A DNA stretch of 64,000 bases from Galeopsis tetrahit. Its lineage: Eukaryota; Streptophyta; Magnoliopsida; Lamiales; Lamiaceae. Position 1 is the first letter of the stretch, and every line of letters begins with the position of its first letter. The notes under the pieces were generated by a model, which saw only the letters and a program-made list of their open reading frames with translations, ran no database searches and was not told where the DNA came from. The translations under genes and the position numbers were made by a program. Where the stretch lies: the NCBI GenBank assembly GCA_963675135.1, contig OY776124.1, positions 8,942,677-9,006,676 on the forward strand. The letters are read 5' to 3'. This document shows positions 1-10,282 of this stretch, piece after piece.

Positions 1-172
1 GGGGGTTAGGTAGGTCGGATCTGGTAGGTTAGTGTCTTTTCTTTTTTTCTCCAAGGTGTATGTGCTGTCTTTGAGTCTTGTCCTCCCTCCCCTGTCCCAT
101 CTTTAGTCGATTGCAGTAGGTGGTCTAGTGTATCTCTTGAAACTTTTTGGTGTACCTTGCTGTTTTTTCCTT

Positions 173-1861
173 ATGGCTTCTAGCAACAAAGGAAAGGAAC
201 CCATGGGTAATAGGACAGATGTGGTCTTCTTTGACAAAACTGAGATTGCAAGAAACAAAGAACCCTCTCTATGTCTTCTGGGAAAAGTACTGACAAATAG
301 GGCCTTCAATGCCTATGGTTTCTTAGAGGCAATGAAAAAAGCAATGAAGCCTAAAAGGGGCTTTACAGCAAAGGAGATAGGAAACAACCTCTTCTCTTTC
401 CATTTTAGAGAAAGGAGCGACCTCGAAGACGTTCTTGCCCGCGAACCCTGGCATTTCGAGAAAAACTTGCTTATGCTGAAGGAGCTTAGCCATGGCGAAC
501 AACCGTCTTCAGTAAAATTTGAACAAGTAAAGCTCTGGGTCCGCATCTATGATCTGCCACTGGGGTTAAGAAACGAGCCGTGTATCAGAAAACTTGGGGA
601 GCTAAGCGGGGAAGTCAAAGAAATCGACCAGAGCTCCATCGAAGGTCTTGGATGCAGTGTGCGAGCGAGAATCCTGATAGACACCACCAAACCCCTAAAA
701 CCGGGAGCCCATATCGAACAAGAGGGGGAAGAGGCAGCTTGGATTCCATTTCGGTACGAACGCCTTCCGGCTTTCTGCTATCTCTGCGGAATGTTGGGTC
801 ATATGAAACGTGAATGCGATCTCCTTGAGGAAGCAGAGGAGGTCCAGAATCTTGAAGACGAAAAGCTTCCGTTTGGGGAATGGATGCGCGCTTCCCCCCT
901 AAAAAAGGCATCCGTCTCCACGGACGACAACAAGAAAGAAACGGAAAAAGGATCTCTAAGAAGGAAACTCTTTGAAGATTTCAGGAAAAAAATTCGCCAA
1001 GGAGCAGACATACTCAACGAACCGGCCCAGGAACAAACAGAAGAAACCATGGAGAAAAAAGAAGAAGGTGAAGTTACAACACTCAGGAAAACTCTGGAAA
1101 ATTTTGCCGTCCATATGGAAAATGGGGGGAAAAAAGAGGAAGAAGGCAGAGCAACGAAGAAGGAGGACATGGAGATTGAGAGCCCGAGTGAATACAGAAT
1201 GGAAAACAAGAAGGAAGAAAAACCTGAGAGAGAAATGGAAAATGAAAAACCTCAAACCCAACAGCCCACCCCCTCTCTAAATACTCCCCTTTATGAAACA
1301 CTCCCCACCACAACTACCAAACCTACCCTACACTCAACTACTACTCAATTTACTCATCCACCATTAATCCCAACTACCTCACTCATAAAGATGTGTGGAC
1401 CTCCCACAACCCAAAACACTCCTCCACCTGCTAACATTAACCCTCTCACCCACCCAGAAAAACCAAACCATTCACTTCCATACCAAACCACCATTCCCAC
1501 ACTCAATAAAAACCAAAGAGCAGGACCCCCTCAACACCATCTGAAACAAGCAAACCCCCACAACACCAAACTTAACCCACTCCAAAACTCTACCCCCATT
1601 ACCCAAGAAAACAGCCTTACACCGCCACCAACCCTTGGAAGCCAGCAACATGAAAAAAAGCCCACCACAAACAGACCTCAACAAAACTTCAGAAACCCTC
1701 AACAGATGGCAAAGGTCCAGCAAAACAGACTACCACAACTGGCCCGAAAGAGAACGGAGGAAATGATGGACATAGATACACAAGCAACAAAGAGAGTGAA
1801 ATCTGAAAGTCTTGATGAAAAAACGGTGGAGGCTGCACTGCAGCCTCGCCGAACACAATGA
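173..1861 (+). CDS. LINE-A ORF1 protein (gag-like, DUF4283 plus CCHC zinc knuckle)
   Basis: ORF1 of plant L1 elements makes a nucleic-acid-binding protein that packages the element RNA in a ribonucleoprotein. The open frame extends back to a GTG at 128; the first ATG is at 173 (MASSNKGKEP), giving 562 aa, and I prefer that start. The N-terminal half resembles the plant DUF4283 domain. A zinc knuckle of the form C-X2-C-X4-H-X4-C (CYLCGMLGHMKREC) follows near residues 202-215. The middle is Lys/Glu-rich and the C-terminal third is Pro/Thr/Asn/Gln-rich and probably disordered. The frame has no stop, unlike ORF2. Its stop codon overlaps the ORF2 start as ATGA at 1858-1861, the same arrangement as in LINE-B. 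Confidence 0.88.
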   Translation: MASSNKGKEPMGNRTDVVFFDKTEIARNKEPSLCLLGKVLTNRAFNAYGFLEAMKKAMKPKRGFTAKEIGNNLFSFHFRERSDLEDVLAREPWHFEKNLLMLKELSHGEQPSSVKFEQVKLWVRIYDLPLGLRNEPCIRKLGELSGEVKEIDQSSIEGLGCSVRARILIDTTKPLKPGAHIEQEGEEAAWIPFRYERLPAFCYLCGMLGHMKRECDLLEEAEEVQNLEDEKLPFGEWMRASPLKKASVSTDDNKKETEKGSLRRKLFEDFRKKIRQGADILNEPAQEQTEETMEKKEEGEVTTLRKTLENFAVHMENGGKKEEEGRATKKEDMEIESPSEYRMENKKEEKPEREMENEKPQTQQPTPSLNTPLYETLPTTTTKPTLHSTTTQFTHPPLIPTTSLIKMCGPPTTQNTPPPANINPLTHPEKPNHSLPYQTTIPTLNKNQRAGPPQHHLKQANPHNTKLNPLQNSTPITQENSLTPPPTLGSQQHEKKPTTNRPQQNFRNPQQMAKVQQNRLPQLARKRTEEMMDIDTQATKRVKSESLDEKTVEAALQPRRTQ

Positions 1862-4561
1862 TCGCTCTAAGCTGGAACTGTCGCGGGCTTGGGAACCAAG
1901 CGACAGTTAGAGCCTTAAAAAAGCTTCTACATGAGGAAAAGCCGAGTATAATTTTTCTCATGGAAACTAAGCTTCATTGTACTCAAATGAAACGACTGAA
2001 CACACACTCACTGAGATACATGGGGTGTTTTTCAGTGGACTGCGAAGGGGAAGGAAAGGCTAGAAAGGGCGGCCTTTTCATGATGTGGAACAATGATGTT
2101 ACTCTATCCCTTCAATCTTTCTCGAAAAATCACATTTCTATGGAAGTGGTTAATGGAGATGGCTTAAGATGGCACTGCACTGGAATATATGGCTGGCCTG
2201 AACAACACCTGAGGCATCGTACATGGAACCTACTACAGCAGATCAACCCCGGAAAAGATACTCCCTAGCTGTGTGTGGGCGATTTTAACGAAATCTTATG
2301 GTCCTCGGAAAAGGTGGGGGGTCAATCCCGAAGGACAGCGTCTATGGAGGAGTTTCGAGCCACTTTGAACAAGTTGAACCTTGACGATTTGGGCTTCAGA
2401 GGTAACCGTTTCACATGGACCAACGGTAGAAGTGGAGAAGGCAACATCCAAGTCCGTCTCGATCGAGCTGTCGCCACCACAAAATGGAAGACCCTGTTCC
2501 AGAACAATAAGGTCACGCATAAACTCAGGCTCTCGTCGGATCATGCTCCGATCTCTATCGACTTTTGCAAAGAGGAACATGAGACAGAACCAAACAAAGA
2601 CAGAAAGGTAAGCAAACTCTTCCGGTTCGAGAAAATTTGGCTTGAACATGATAGCTGTAAAGACATGGTCAAGTTGGGTTGGGGCAGTGAGTATGAGGAT
2701 GCAACCTTCACAGAGAGAACAAACAATTGTGGCATGCACTTAGAGGAATGGGGCAAATCAACCTTCGGCCACATCGGCAGGAAAATTAAAAAAACAAAAG
2801 AAAGGATGGAGAGCCTTCAGGAGAAGCCCCAATCAGAGGAAATTATCTCAGAATTAAAGAAGCTAGCAAGTGAGCTGGATGACCTACTCAAATTGGAGGA
2901 ATCTTTTTGGTTTCAACGAGCCAAGACATTCTGGATCCGTGACGGTGACAAAAACACCACATTTTTCCACAGAAGGGCATCACAGAGAAAAGAAAAAAAC
3001 TCCATTAAAAAGTTGAGAAACGTGACCGGAGAATGGACTAAGAACGATAAGGAGGTGGGCCGTGTCTTGCAAGCTTTCTTTGAGAACCTGTTTTCGACAG
3101 ATAACCCCTAAGAGATACACTTAGTCACTGAGTCAGTCGAGTCTAGAGTCACAGGGGAGATGAACGAGTTCCTAACCCAGCCATACACCAAAGAGGAAAT
3201 AAAAAAGGCACTCAAGCAGATGCATCCCACAAAGTCCCCTGGACCTGACGGTATGCCTCCTCTTTTCTTTCAAAAATTCTGGAATATTGTAGAATCTTCT
3301 TTTGTGAAAACATGTCTTGATGTGCTAAACAATGGCTCTGACCCCACCCCCCTAAATCACACTTTCATCACCCTCATCCCAAAAGTTAAAAAACCTGAGC
3401 ACCCGAAAGATTTTCGGCCCATTAGTTTGTGTAACGTGATTGTCCGTGTCATTTCTAAAGCAATAGCAAATAGGCTGAAATTCCTCCTCGACAAAGTGAT
3501 ATCCCCGTCTCAAAGTGCTTTTATCCCAAATCGCCTCATCACTGATAATGCTATGATTGCTTTTGAAACTTTTCATGCTATGAGGAAAATGAAAACTGGA
3601 AGGAAAGGCCATGTCGCTCTTAAACTTGATATGAGTAAGGCATATGATAGAGTAGAATGGGATTTTCTGAAAAACATGTGTCTGAAGTTGGGTTTCTGTG
3701 AAAGATGGGTCAATCTTATGATGAGCTGTGTCTCTTCTATTTCATACTCGATTCTTGTGAATGGCAAGCCGACAAATCGTTTTTATCCCCAACGGGGTCT
3801 CCGTCAAGGAGATCCCATGTCTCCTTACTTGTTTCTTATATGTGCAGAGGGTTTCTCGTCCCTTCTTCAGAGAGCGGAGAATAGAGGAGAGATCACGGGG
3901 GTCAAAGTTGCAAGAAACGCCCCGACGATCTCGCATCTATTTTTTGCCGACGATAGCATCCTCTTCTTTAGAGCAAATCAAAGGGAGCTCACCAAGATCA
4001 TGGATATTATAGCCTCGTACGAGGCTGCCTCAGGTCAGAAAGTCAATTTGGAGAAATCTGAATTATTTGGCAGTGGATGTGTTCCTCCTGAAGTGAAAGA
4101 AAATATAGGCAGCCAGCTGGGGGCTCGAACTGTGGGATCATACTCGAAATATTTGGGCCTACCTACTTTGGTGGGAATATCGAAGAGACAGGTTTTCCAA
4201 GTGATCTATGATAGGGTGATTCAAAGACTGAAAGGGTGGAAAGAAAAGGCCATCTCAAAGGCGGGTAGGGAGATTCTCCTCAAAAGTGTTATTCAAGCTA
4301 TACCCACCTATGACATGAGCTGTTTTGTCTTCCCCAAATCCCTGTGCCACGACATTGAGAAAGCCATTGCCCGATTATATTGGGGGGCTCAAGGAGATGA
4401 AAGGAAAATTCATTGGGCAAGTTGGGAAAAAATCTCTCGATCGAAAGAAAATGGGGGTTTGGGCTTCCGAGAGATTTTTTTCTTTAACATAGCTTTGGTG
4501 GCTAAGCAATATTGGAGAATTTTGAACAATCCGAACAATACCATCTCCAAGATCTTAAAAG
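1858..4561 (+). pseudogene. LINE-A ORF2, endonuclease and reverse transcriptase (5' part, broken)
   Basis: ORF2 makes the enzyme that nicks target DNA and reverse-transcribes the element RNA in place. An APE-type endonuclease domain opens the frame (SWNCRGLGN, METK, GDFNE, SSDH motifs). The reverse transcriptase follows with the FADD catalytic box (HLFFADDS) near 3938-3960. The frame is interrupted by an in-frame TAG at 2266-2268, just before the endonuclease GDFN motif, and an in-frame TAA at 3109-3111. No frameshift is seen in this part. At 4561 the CACTA-1 terminus cuts the gene; if the CACTA and one AAG copy are ignored, the codon phase continues at 12755. The two stops make it non-functional. 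Confidence 0.92.
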
Positions 4562-4574
4562 CACTACAAAAAAC

Positions 4575-5040
4575 GCGCGGTTTACCGACGGAATTGTGGT
4601 CGGTAGGCGTGGTTTCCGACGGAACTACCGACGGAATAATTCAGTCGGTTCTAGGCTCGTCGGCCCGGTTTACCGACAGAATTTTTTTTTCCGTCGGTAG
4701 TACCGACGGATTCCCGACGGAATAAATCAGTCGAGTCTGCCGACGGATCTCATTCCGTCGGTAGGTCGAATGACCCGTTTTGAAACCGGGTCTGATTTCT
4801 GTCGGCAATTCCGTCGGACGTCCGTCGGTAGTACCGACGGACTTGCCGACGGAAATTTATTTTAGAATTTTTTTTTTCAAAAATATATCCGTCGGCTTCT
4901 GTCGGGAATTTCGTCGGTACTTTCCGACGGATCTGCCGACGGAACTCGATTTTATATTTTTTAATTCGGAATTATATTCCGTCGGTGCCCGTCGGTGGTT
5001 CCGTCGGTAGTACCGACAGAATTATCCGTCGGTAGTAAGG
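4575..5040. repeat. CACTA-1 left subterminal repeat array (CCGACGGA motif)
   Basis: More than ten copies of an 8-10 bp motif, CCGACGGA or its complement TCCGTCGG, lie in both orientations, often as closely spaced inverted pairs. In En/Spm such subterminal motifs are bound by the element-encoded protein TNPA to bring the ends together; binding here is inferred from position only. The motif differs from the En/Spm 12-mer, as is usual between CACTA families. Confidence 0.9.
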
Positions 5041-5054
5041 TAACCCGAATAAAA

Positions 5055-5205
5055 ATTACTGGGGCGGATCAGACCCGACCCGACCCCGACCCGCTACCTG
5101 TTATTAAGGCCACCATTTATTCTGGCCTTGCTAGGAATCAAACCCGGGTGTGTGGGCGCCTAGAGAGGGGCGCCTACCACTCGGACAAGTGTGTTACTTG
5201 TTCGT
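5055..5205 (-). other. tRNA-like cassette inside CACTA-1 (A-box and B-box like)
   Basis: On the minus strand, TGTCCGAGTGGTAGGCG (about 5170-5190) resembles the Ser/Leu tRNA A-box. About 40 bp downstream GGGTTTGATTCC (about 5134-5145) resembles the B-box GGTTCGANTCC. A T-run that could stop RNA polymerase III lies near 5055-5062. No complete tRNA cloverleaf is evident, so this is tRNA-derived or SINE-like, not a functional tRNA. It lies between the TNP2 3' end and the left terminus, and a similar cassette holds the same relative place in CACTA-2. Confidence 0.5.
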
Positions 5206-5644
5206 AATTGTAATATTAATTGTATATGTACTCATTTTCGGCCCATTTTTTTTTTCTTTCATATATATCAAATAATTAAATTTGAAATCTATAATTTATA
5301 TTTTTATAATTTATATATTTTAAAATACTAAAATATTCATATTTTAACTAAAATACTAATATTTTTTAGTAAAAAATTCATTTTTTTGCTAATTATTTTT
5401 TAAAAAATTTCAAAAAATTAATGTCATTCACATAAATTAAATAATTAAATTTGTAATCTATAATTTATATATTTTTAAATACTAAAATATTCATTTTTTT
5501 TACTAAAATATTCATTTTTTTGCTAATTATATTTTAAAAAATTTCAAAAAATTAATTTTTTTCACAATTTTTAGTTGTAACTTAATGATAAATATTTTTA
5601 AATTGTACATCTAATAAAATAATTAGCTTACATTATATAATTTA
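5206..5644. other. AT-rich spacer between TNP2 3' end and left terminal region
   Basis: I see no gene here. The stretch is strongly AT-rich and contains a loose duplication of an AAATACTAAAATATTCATTTT-like block (about 5320-5420 and 5460-5560). It probably serves as the 3' untranslated region of the TNP2 gene that ends at 5645. Confidence 0.55.
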
Positions 5645-8600
5645 TTATTCATCTTCTTCTTCTTCATCTACATTTTGATTATTTGTCTCATCTTCCTCCT
5701 CTTCCTCCTCATCCTCTTCCTCTTCATTTTCATCATCTTCCTCATTTTCATTATCGTTTTCAATTTCGATCAATTGTGAATTTCCACCCGTCAAGTCTAC
5801 GTGGATATTCAAATCTCCCGAAAAGACTTCAGTTCTAGCCTCTATTTGTTCCATTTGAAACGGAGAATCATCTTCATCACTCCTGTCCTTTGTAGGGACT
5901 TCTACCATTGATCTTGCCTTTACTTTGCAAACAACGTGCCATTCAATTTTACTACGTGATCGTACTGGATACTTGCAGTAGTATACTTGAGATACTTGAT
6001 GGGCAAATACAAATGGATCATTCCCGATATAGCTCCTTTTCGGATTAACATCGACGAGTTTGTACTCCGGATGAATCCTTGTTCCTGAAGGGCCTGAATC
6101 AAACCAATGACACTTGAACAACACTACAGTCTTTGTTGGATATCCCGGATATTCTACTTCAACGACTTCGTGCAACACCCCATAGTAGTCACTTGCATCT
6201 GCATTGTAGTTTGCACTGCTAACGCAAACACCACTGTTGGTAGTCGCTTTTCTCGATGCATACTCAGATGTATGAAATCTGTAGCCCTTCACAATATAGC
6301 CGTTGTAAGTCTTTACACGACGTAGTGGTCCTTTGCTGAGATCCTTTAAGAATCGATTCCCAAAATCGTTTGACCGTCCCTATACAGTTCAAATAATTAA
6401 CATTAATTATGAATCATATTTATTTACGTAAAATTTAAGGAAATGGTACTCACACAACGTTGGAACCATCGAGCAAAATCACGTTGAAGACGAGCATCTA
6501 TATATGTATCTGAGATGTTTTGTTCTGTTCGTCTTAGTTCTTGAGTATACATCCTAATTCACAACATCCAATCACAATTAATATTAAATTACATAAATGA
6601 AGTAATGATAAAAATATGAAATACTTACTCAATGTAAGGCTGAACTTCATCACAATTCAATAACACATACGTTTGTGCTATTTCTGCCTCTCTGTTCGAC
6701 TCCCACTCTCGTTCAATGAATTTTCCTATTGGTCGTCCCTTAGACTTGAATATAGACAGCATTCCATCAACCTCTTCACCGATATTGTCTGTATCTCTAC
6801 CACCGTAGTTACGTGGTTCACTTCTCAACCGAGTGTTGACATGGTCTTCAAAATAATAAGAACAAAACATGTCAACCTCTTCATTCAAATATGCATTAAC
6901 AATCGATGCTTCCACATTTGCCTTTTGTTTAGCATTGCGTTTCAAGTTGTGGAGATATCTGATTTATAATAAAAAACATATATTTTAATTCAGTGAACAT
7001 GCATGCATGTAGTATATATAAAAAATGAAAAATGTAAGAGTTTACCTTTCAAATGGGTACATCCACCTGTACTGCACTGGACCACAAATTCTGGCTTCAT
7101 ACGCTAAATGAACGGGTAAGTGTTCCATGGAGTTGAAGAAGCTAGGTGGAAAAATTTGTTCCAACTTACACAAAATCACTGGAATGTCTTGCTCCAAACG
7201 AATCATATCATCGATCTTGATCGTTGAAGATGTTAAATCTCTAAAAAAAAGACTTAATTCAGTGATAGCCCTCCACACATTGAGAGGAACAACGTCTCGG
7301 AACGCAATCGATATCAAGCGCTGCATAAAAACATGACAATCGTGACTCTTCATCCCTGAAACCTTACCCCTGTTTATGTCTGCGCATCGACTCAAGTTTG
7401 ACACGTAGTTGTCTGGAAAATTCAACTCGTGAATCCAACGACACAGTTGTTGTTTCTGTGGCTTATCCAGTGTGTAGCAAGCCTTCGGATATCTACCTGT
7501 ACTGGGATCCATTTTCAACTCTTCGCGACGACAATAAATGTTCAACTCTTCCCGGGACTTTGGAGTATCTTTCGTCTTGCCTTCTGTGTTCATCATTGTG
7601 TGGAACACATTATCAAACACATTCTTCTCAATGTGCATCACGTCCAAATTGTGTCGGATCAATAGTGAACTCCAGTATGGCAAATCCCAAAAAATACTCT
7701 TTCTATTCCATCCACCTGGGATTCGACCGTTGTGTTAAGCTGCATTTTCCTCAGTAGATTTTTTCAAACCCGTCCACTGAATCTCATGTAACAACGTTTG
7801 TCCTGTACGGTAACATTATACTAGAAGAAATTAATAAAACATATACGTATAACATTATACTAGATCAAATAATTGTATAATTAAAATACCGTTTCGAAGG
7901 GGCGGTCGATTGTGTGTAACTGTTCTGTTCTTCAAGAAGTTGTTCTTATTCCTTCTAAATGGATGATCTTGAGGTAAGAACTTTCGGTGATTATCGAACC
8001 ATGTAACTTTCCTACTCTTCTCAAGACTGAAAGCTTCAGAAAAATCCATACAATACGGACATGCTTGAAACTCAGCCGTTTTCCACCCTGCCAACATAGA
8101 ATATGCAGGAAAGTCGCTAATGGTCCACAATACAGCAACACGCATCGTGAAATTCTGTTTTCTGAACACATCATACGTTTGGACACCACTTTCCCATAAA
8201 AAGATCAAGTCTTTTATAAGAGGCTGGAGATAAACGTCAAGTTTATCCTTTGGATTCGACGGACCTGGCACCAATACAGTTAGAAACATTGTTTGAGGTT
8301 TCAAGCACATCCATGGAGGAAGATTATACGGAGTCAGAATCACCGGCCACAACGAATACTGCTTTCCAAAGCTCCCAAACGGTGCAAAACCATCAGTACA
8401 CAAACCTAGCCTCACATTCCTCGGTTCAGAAGAAAAATTGGGATACACGTTGTCAAGGTGTTTCCAGGCCTCTGAGTCCGCCGGATGTCGCATCTCCCTA
8501 GACTCGGTCGAAGACGAATCTGTTGCATGCCACGTCATGTGTTGTGCTGTGGCAGTAGATTGATACAATCTCATTAAACGGGGAATGATTGGAAGATAAT

Positions 8601-9516
8601 ACATCTTCTTGTGTGCCACTTTCTTCTTCGACGACTTCGATTGACCAGCGGGCCCCTTCCGACGTGGCTCTTTGTAACGAGGATGACCACACATCTTACA
8701 CATGTTCAGATTGTTATCTTCATCACCCCAATATAACATGCAACCGTTTACACAACAATCAATCTTCTCGACCGGCAATCCCATATTTTTCATCATTTGC
8801 TTGCTTTGATGATACGTTGTAGGCACCTTATTCTCAGGAGGGCAGATCTCACTACATAATTGTGTCATTTGCTCATATGCCCTGTTAGAAAGCTTGTTCT
8901 CGGTCTTGATAGCCATAAGTCGGGCATTAAATGACAGTTCAGAGTGAGAATCACAACCCGGATACAAATCTTGATCGCATAATTTGAGCATTTCATAAAA
9001 CCGAAATGCTTCATCCGTCGGCTGCTCTTCTACATTTGAAAAACCGGCTTCCATTATCATTGTTTGATACATATTGGGTTCTCCCTCCCCAAACTGTTCT
9101 CCCTCCCCAAACTGTTGTTCCCCACCAAACTGTTGTTCCCCACCAAACTGTTGTTCATTACTCGTGCCGGCTTGATTACCATATATTTGTCTTTCATAGA
9201 TACCAGCAGTGTAATAGTATAAAACTTGATCAAAGTTATAAGGCCAACGTCCTTCGCCGTGAAATGTCCAGTTATAATAATTAACAGTGAAACCATTCTT
9301 CAGAACATGTACCAAAACCTCATCAATCGACTTAAATATTTTATTCTGACATTTTTTGGTATTACACGGACACTTGATACAATCCCCATGCATGTAATGT
9401 GGGTGGAGCTTTGCAAATTCAACAAATGACACAAGTTCATTGTAAAATTCACTATTCACATTTCCTAAAATGAACCTAGGAGATTCATACATCCATCGAC
9501 GATCCGGCAATTCCAT
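5645..9516 (-). CDS. TNP2-like CACTA transposase, five-exon model
   Basis: This is the transposase expected to cut and move the element. I model exons at 9516-7890, 7802-7046, 6958-6629, 6553-6454 and 6379-5645; every junction has GT/AG on the minus strand and keeps frame. Exon 1 holds a Transpos_assoc-type N-terminus and the Transposase_21 core (LGLCTDGFAPFG, LVPGPSNPKDKLDVYLQPLI, ISDFPAYSMLAGW). Exon 2 holds a DUF4218-type domain (RHNLDVMHIEKNV, GMKSHDCHV). The last exon holds a DUF4216-type domain (VVLFKCHWFD, KLVDVN) and ends in a long Glu/Asp tail. With the 7802 acceptor a TAA falls in frame at 7735-7737; a second acceptor giving an exon start at 7715 skips it and also keeps frame. Either the copy is broken or the shorter splice form is real. 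Confidence 0.87.
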
Positions 9517-9555
9517 CTGTTAAACATTTAACATAAAATTCTTACAAACATATAA

Positions 9556-9700
9556 AAAAATGCACAACTAATTAAACTACACAACTAAACTACAAATATA
9601 TAAAATGCACAACTAATTAAACTACACAACTAAACTACAAATATATAAATTGCACAACTAGTTAAACTATAACCATATAAAATGCACAACTAAACCAGAA
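9556..9700. repeat. 45 bp tandem repeat upstream of TNP2
   Basis: The block TGCACAACTAATTAAACTAC recurs at 9561, 9606 and 9651, a 45 bp period, with a shorter fourth copy at 9683. It lies directly upstream of the TNP2 start (minus strand), in its leader or proximal promoter. No function is assigned. Confidence 0.85.
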
Positions 9701-9824
9701 AATTTAACCAAGTAAAAAAGAAAAACGTACCTCCATTTGCTTGCTCTCATACAATTTCTACAATTTTTTTCGACTGAGAGAGAGAAAGGGGAAGAAACTT
9801 TCCGTAAATATTACGCGCTACCGA

Positions 9825-10065
9825 CGGATTTTGAAATTCCATCGGTGCGTACATTTTGAATCTACCGACGGATTCCAAATTCCGTCGGTAGGGTGCCGCC
9901 CAAACTTCCGTCGGTAGAGTACTTGGCCGACGGAATTTCCGTCGACAGACTTCATTTCCGACGGAATATTTATTTCCGTCGGCAGACTTTATTTCCGACG
10001 AATATTTATTTCCGTCGGCAGACGTTATTTCCGACGGAATATTTACTTCCGTCGGTAATATTGGC
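9825..10065. promoter_or_regulatory. Internal cluster of CACTA-1 subterminal motifs upstream of TNP2
   Basis: At least a dozen CCGACGGA / TCCGTCGG motifs, the same motif that fills both element ends, are packed in about 240 bp between the two transposase genes. It includes a short tandem array in which TTTATTTCCG, ACGGAATATTTA and TTTCCGTCGGCAGAC alternate. Its place about 300 bp upstream of the TNP2 ATG suggests that the end-binding protein could also control TNP2, but this is inference. The alternative is a remnant terminus from an older nested or composite element. Confidence 0.7.
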
Positions 10066-10282
10066 GGGATAAAATAAAAAATACTTTACTTTATACCAAA
10101 ATCTAACGAAAAATTATGTATTATGTATAAATTAAAAACAATAACATAAATAAACAATCCATTGACAAACATCGATCAACCGAAATAAATATGTCCAACG
10201 GAAAATTAAATAGTTTGACAGAAAAAATAAATAGTTCGACAGAAAATTAAATAGTTCGACAGAAAAATAAATAGTTCAAACA

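Larger units (their letters stand above)
1..4561 (+). mobile_element. L1-type LINE (LINE-A), 5' portion, interrupted by CACTA-1
   Basis: This is the upstream part of a non-LTR retrotransposon: a short leader, ORF1 (gag-like, 173-1861) and most of ORF2 (endonuclease and reverse transcriptase, from 1858). The element stops abruptly at 4561, where the CACTA terminus begins, and resumes at 12752 in the same reading frame. The 5' end may lie at or before the window start, because no target duplication matching the sequence after the poly-A (14034 on) is visible at position 1. Two in-frame stops in ORF2 and several frameshifts in the 3' portion show that this copy is decayed and immobile. Confidence 0.93.

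Noticed and set aside
4780..5010. A 76-codon frame with repeated VG/PTD words
   Set aside because: It is the translation of the CCGACGGA subterminal repeats.
5100..5205. A functional tRNA gene
   Set aside because: A- and B-box-like parts are present but no acceptor stem or full cloverleaf can be drawn.
9006..9284. Plus-strand open frame with repeated PQTV/PHQTV words opposite TNP2 exon 1
   Set aside because: It mirrors a short in-frame repeat (GGEQQFGGEQQFG) in the TNP2 coding strand, which has the conserved domains.
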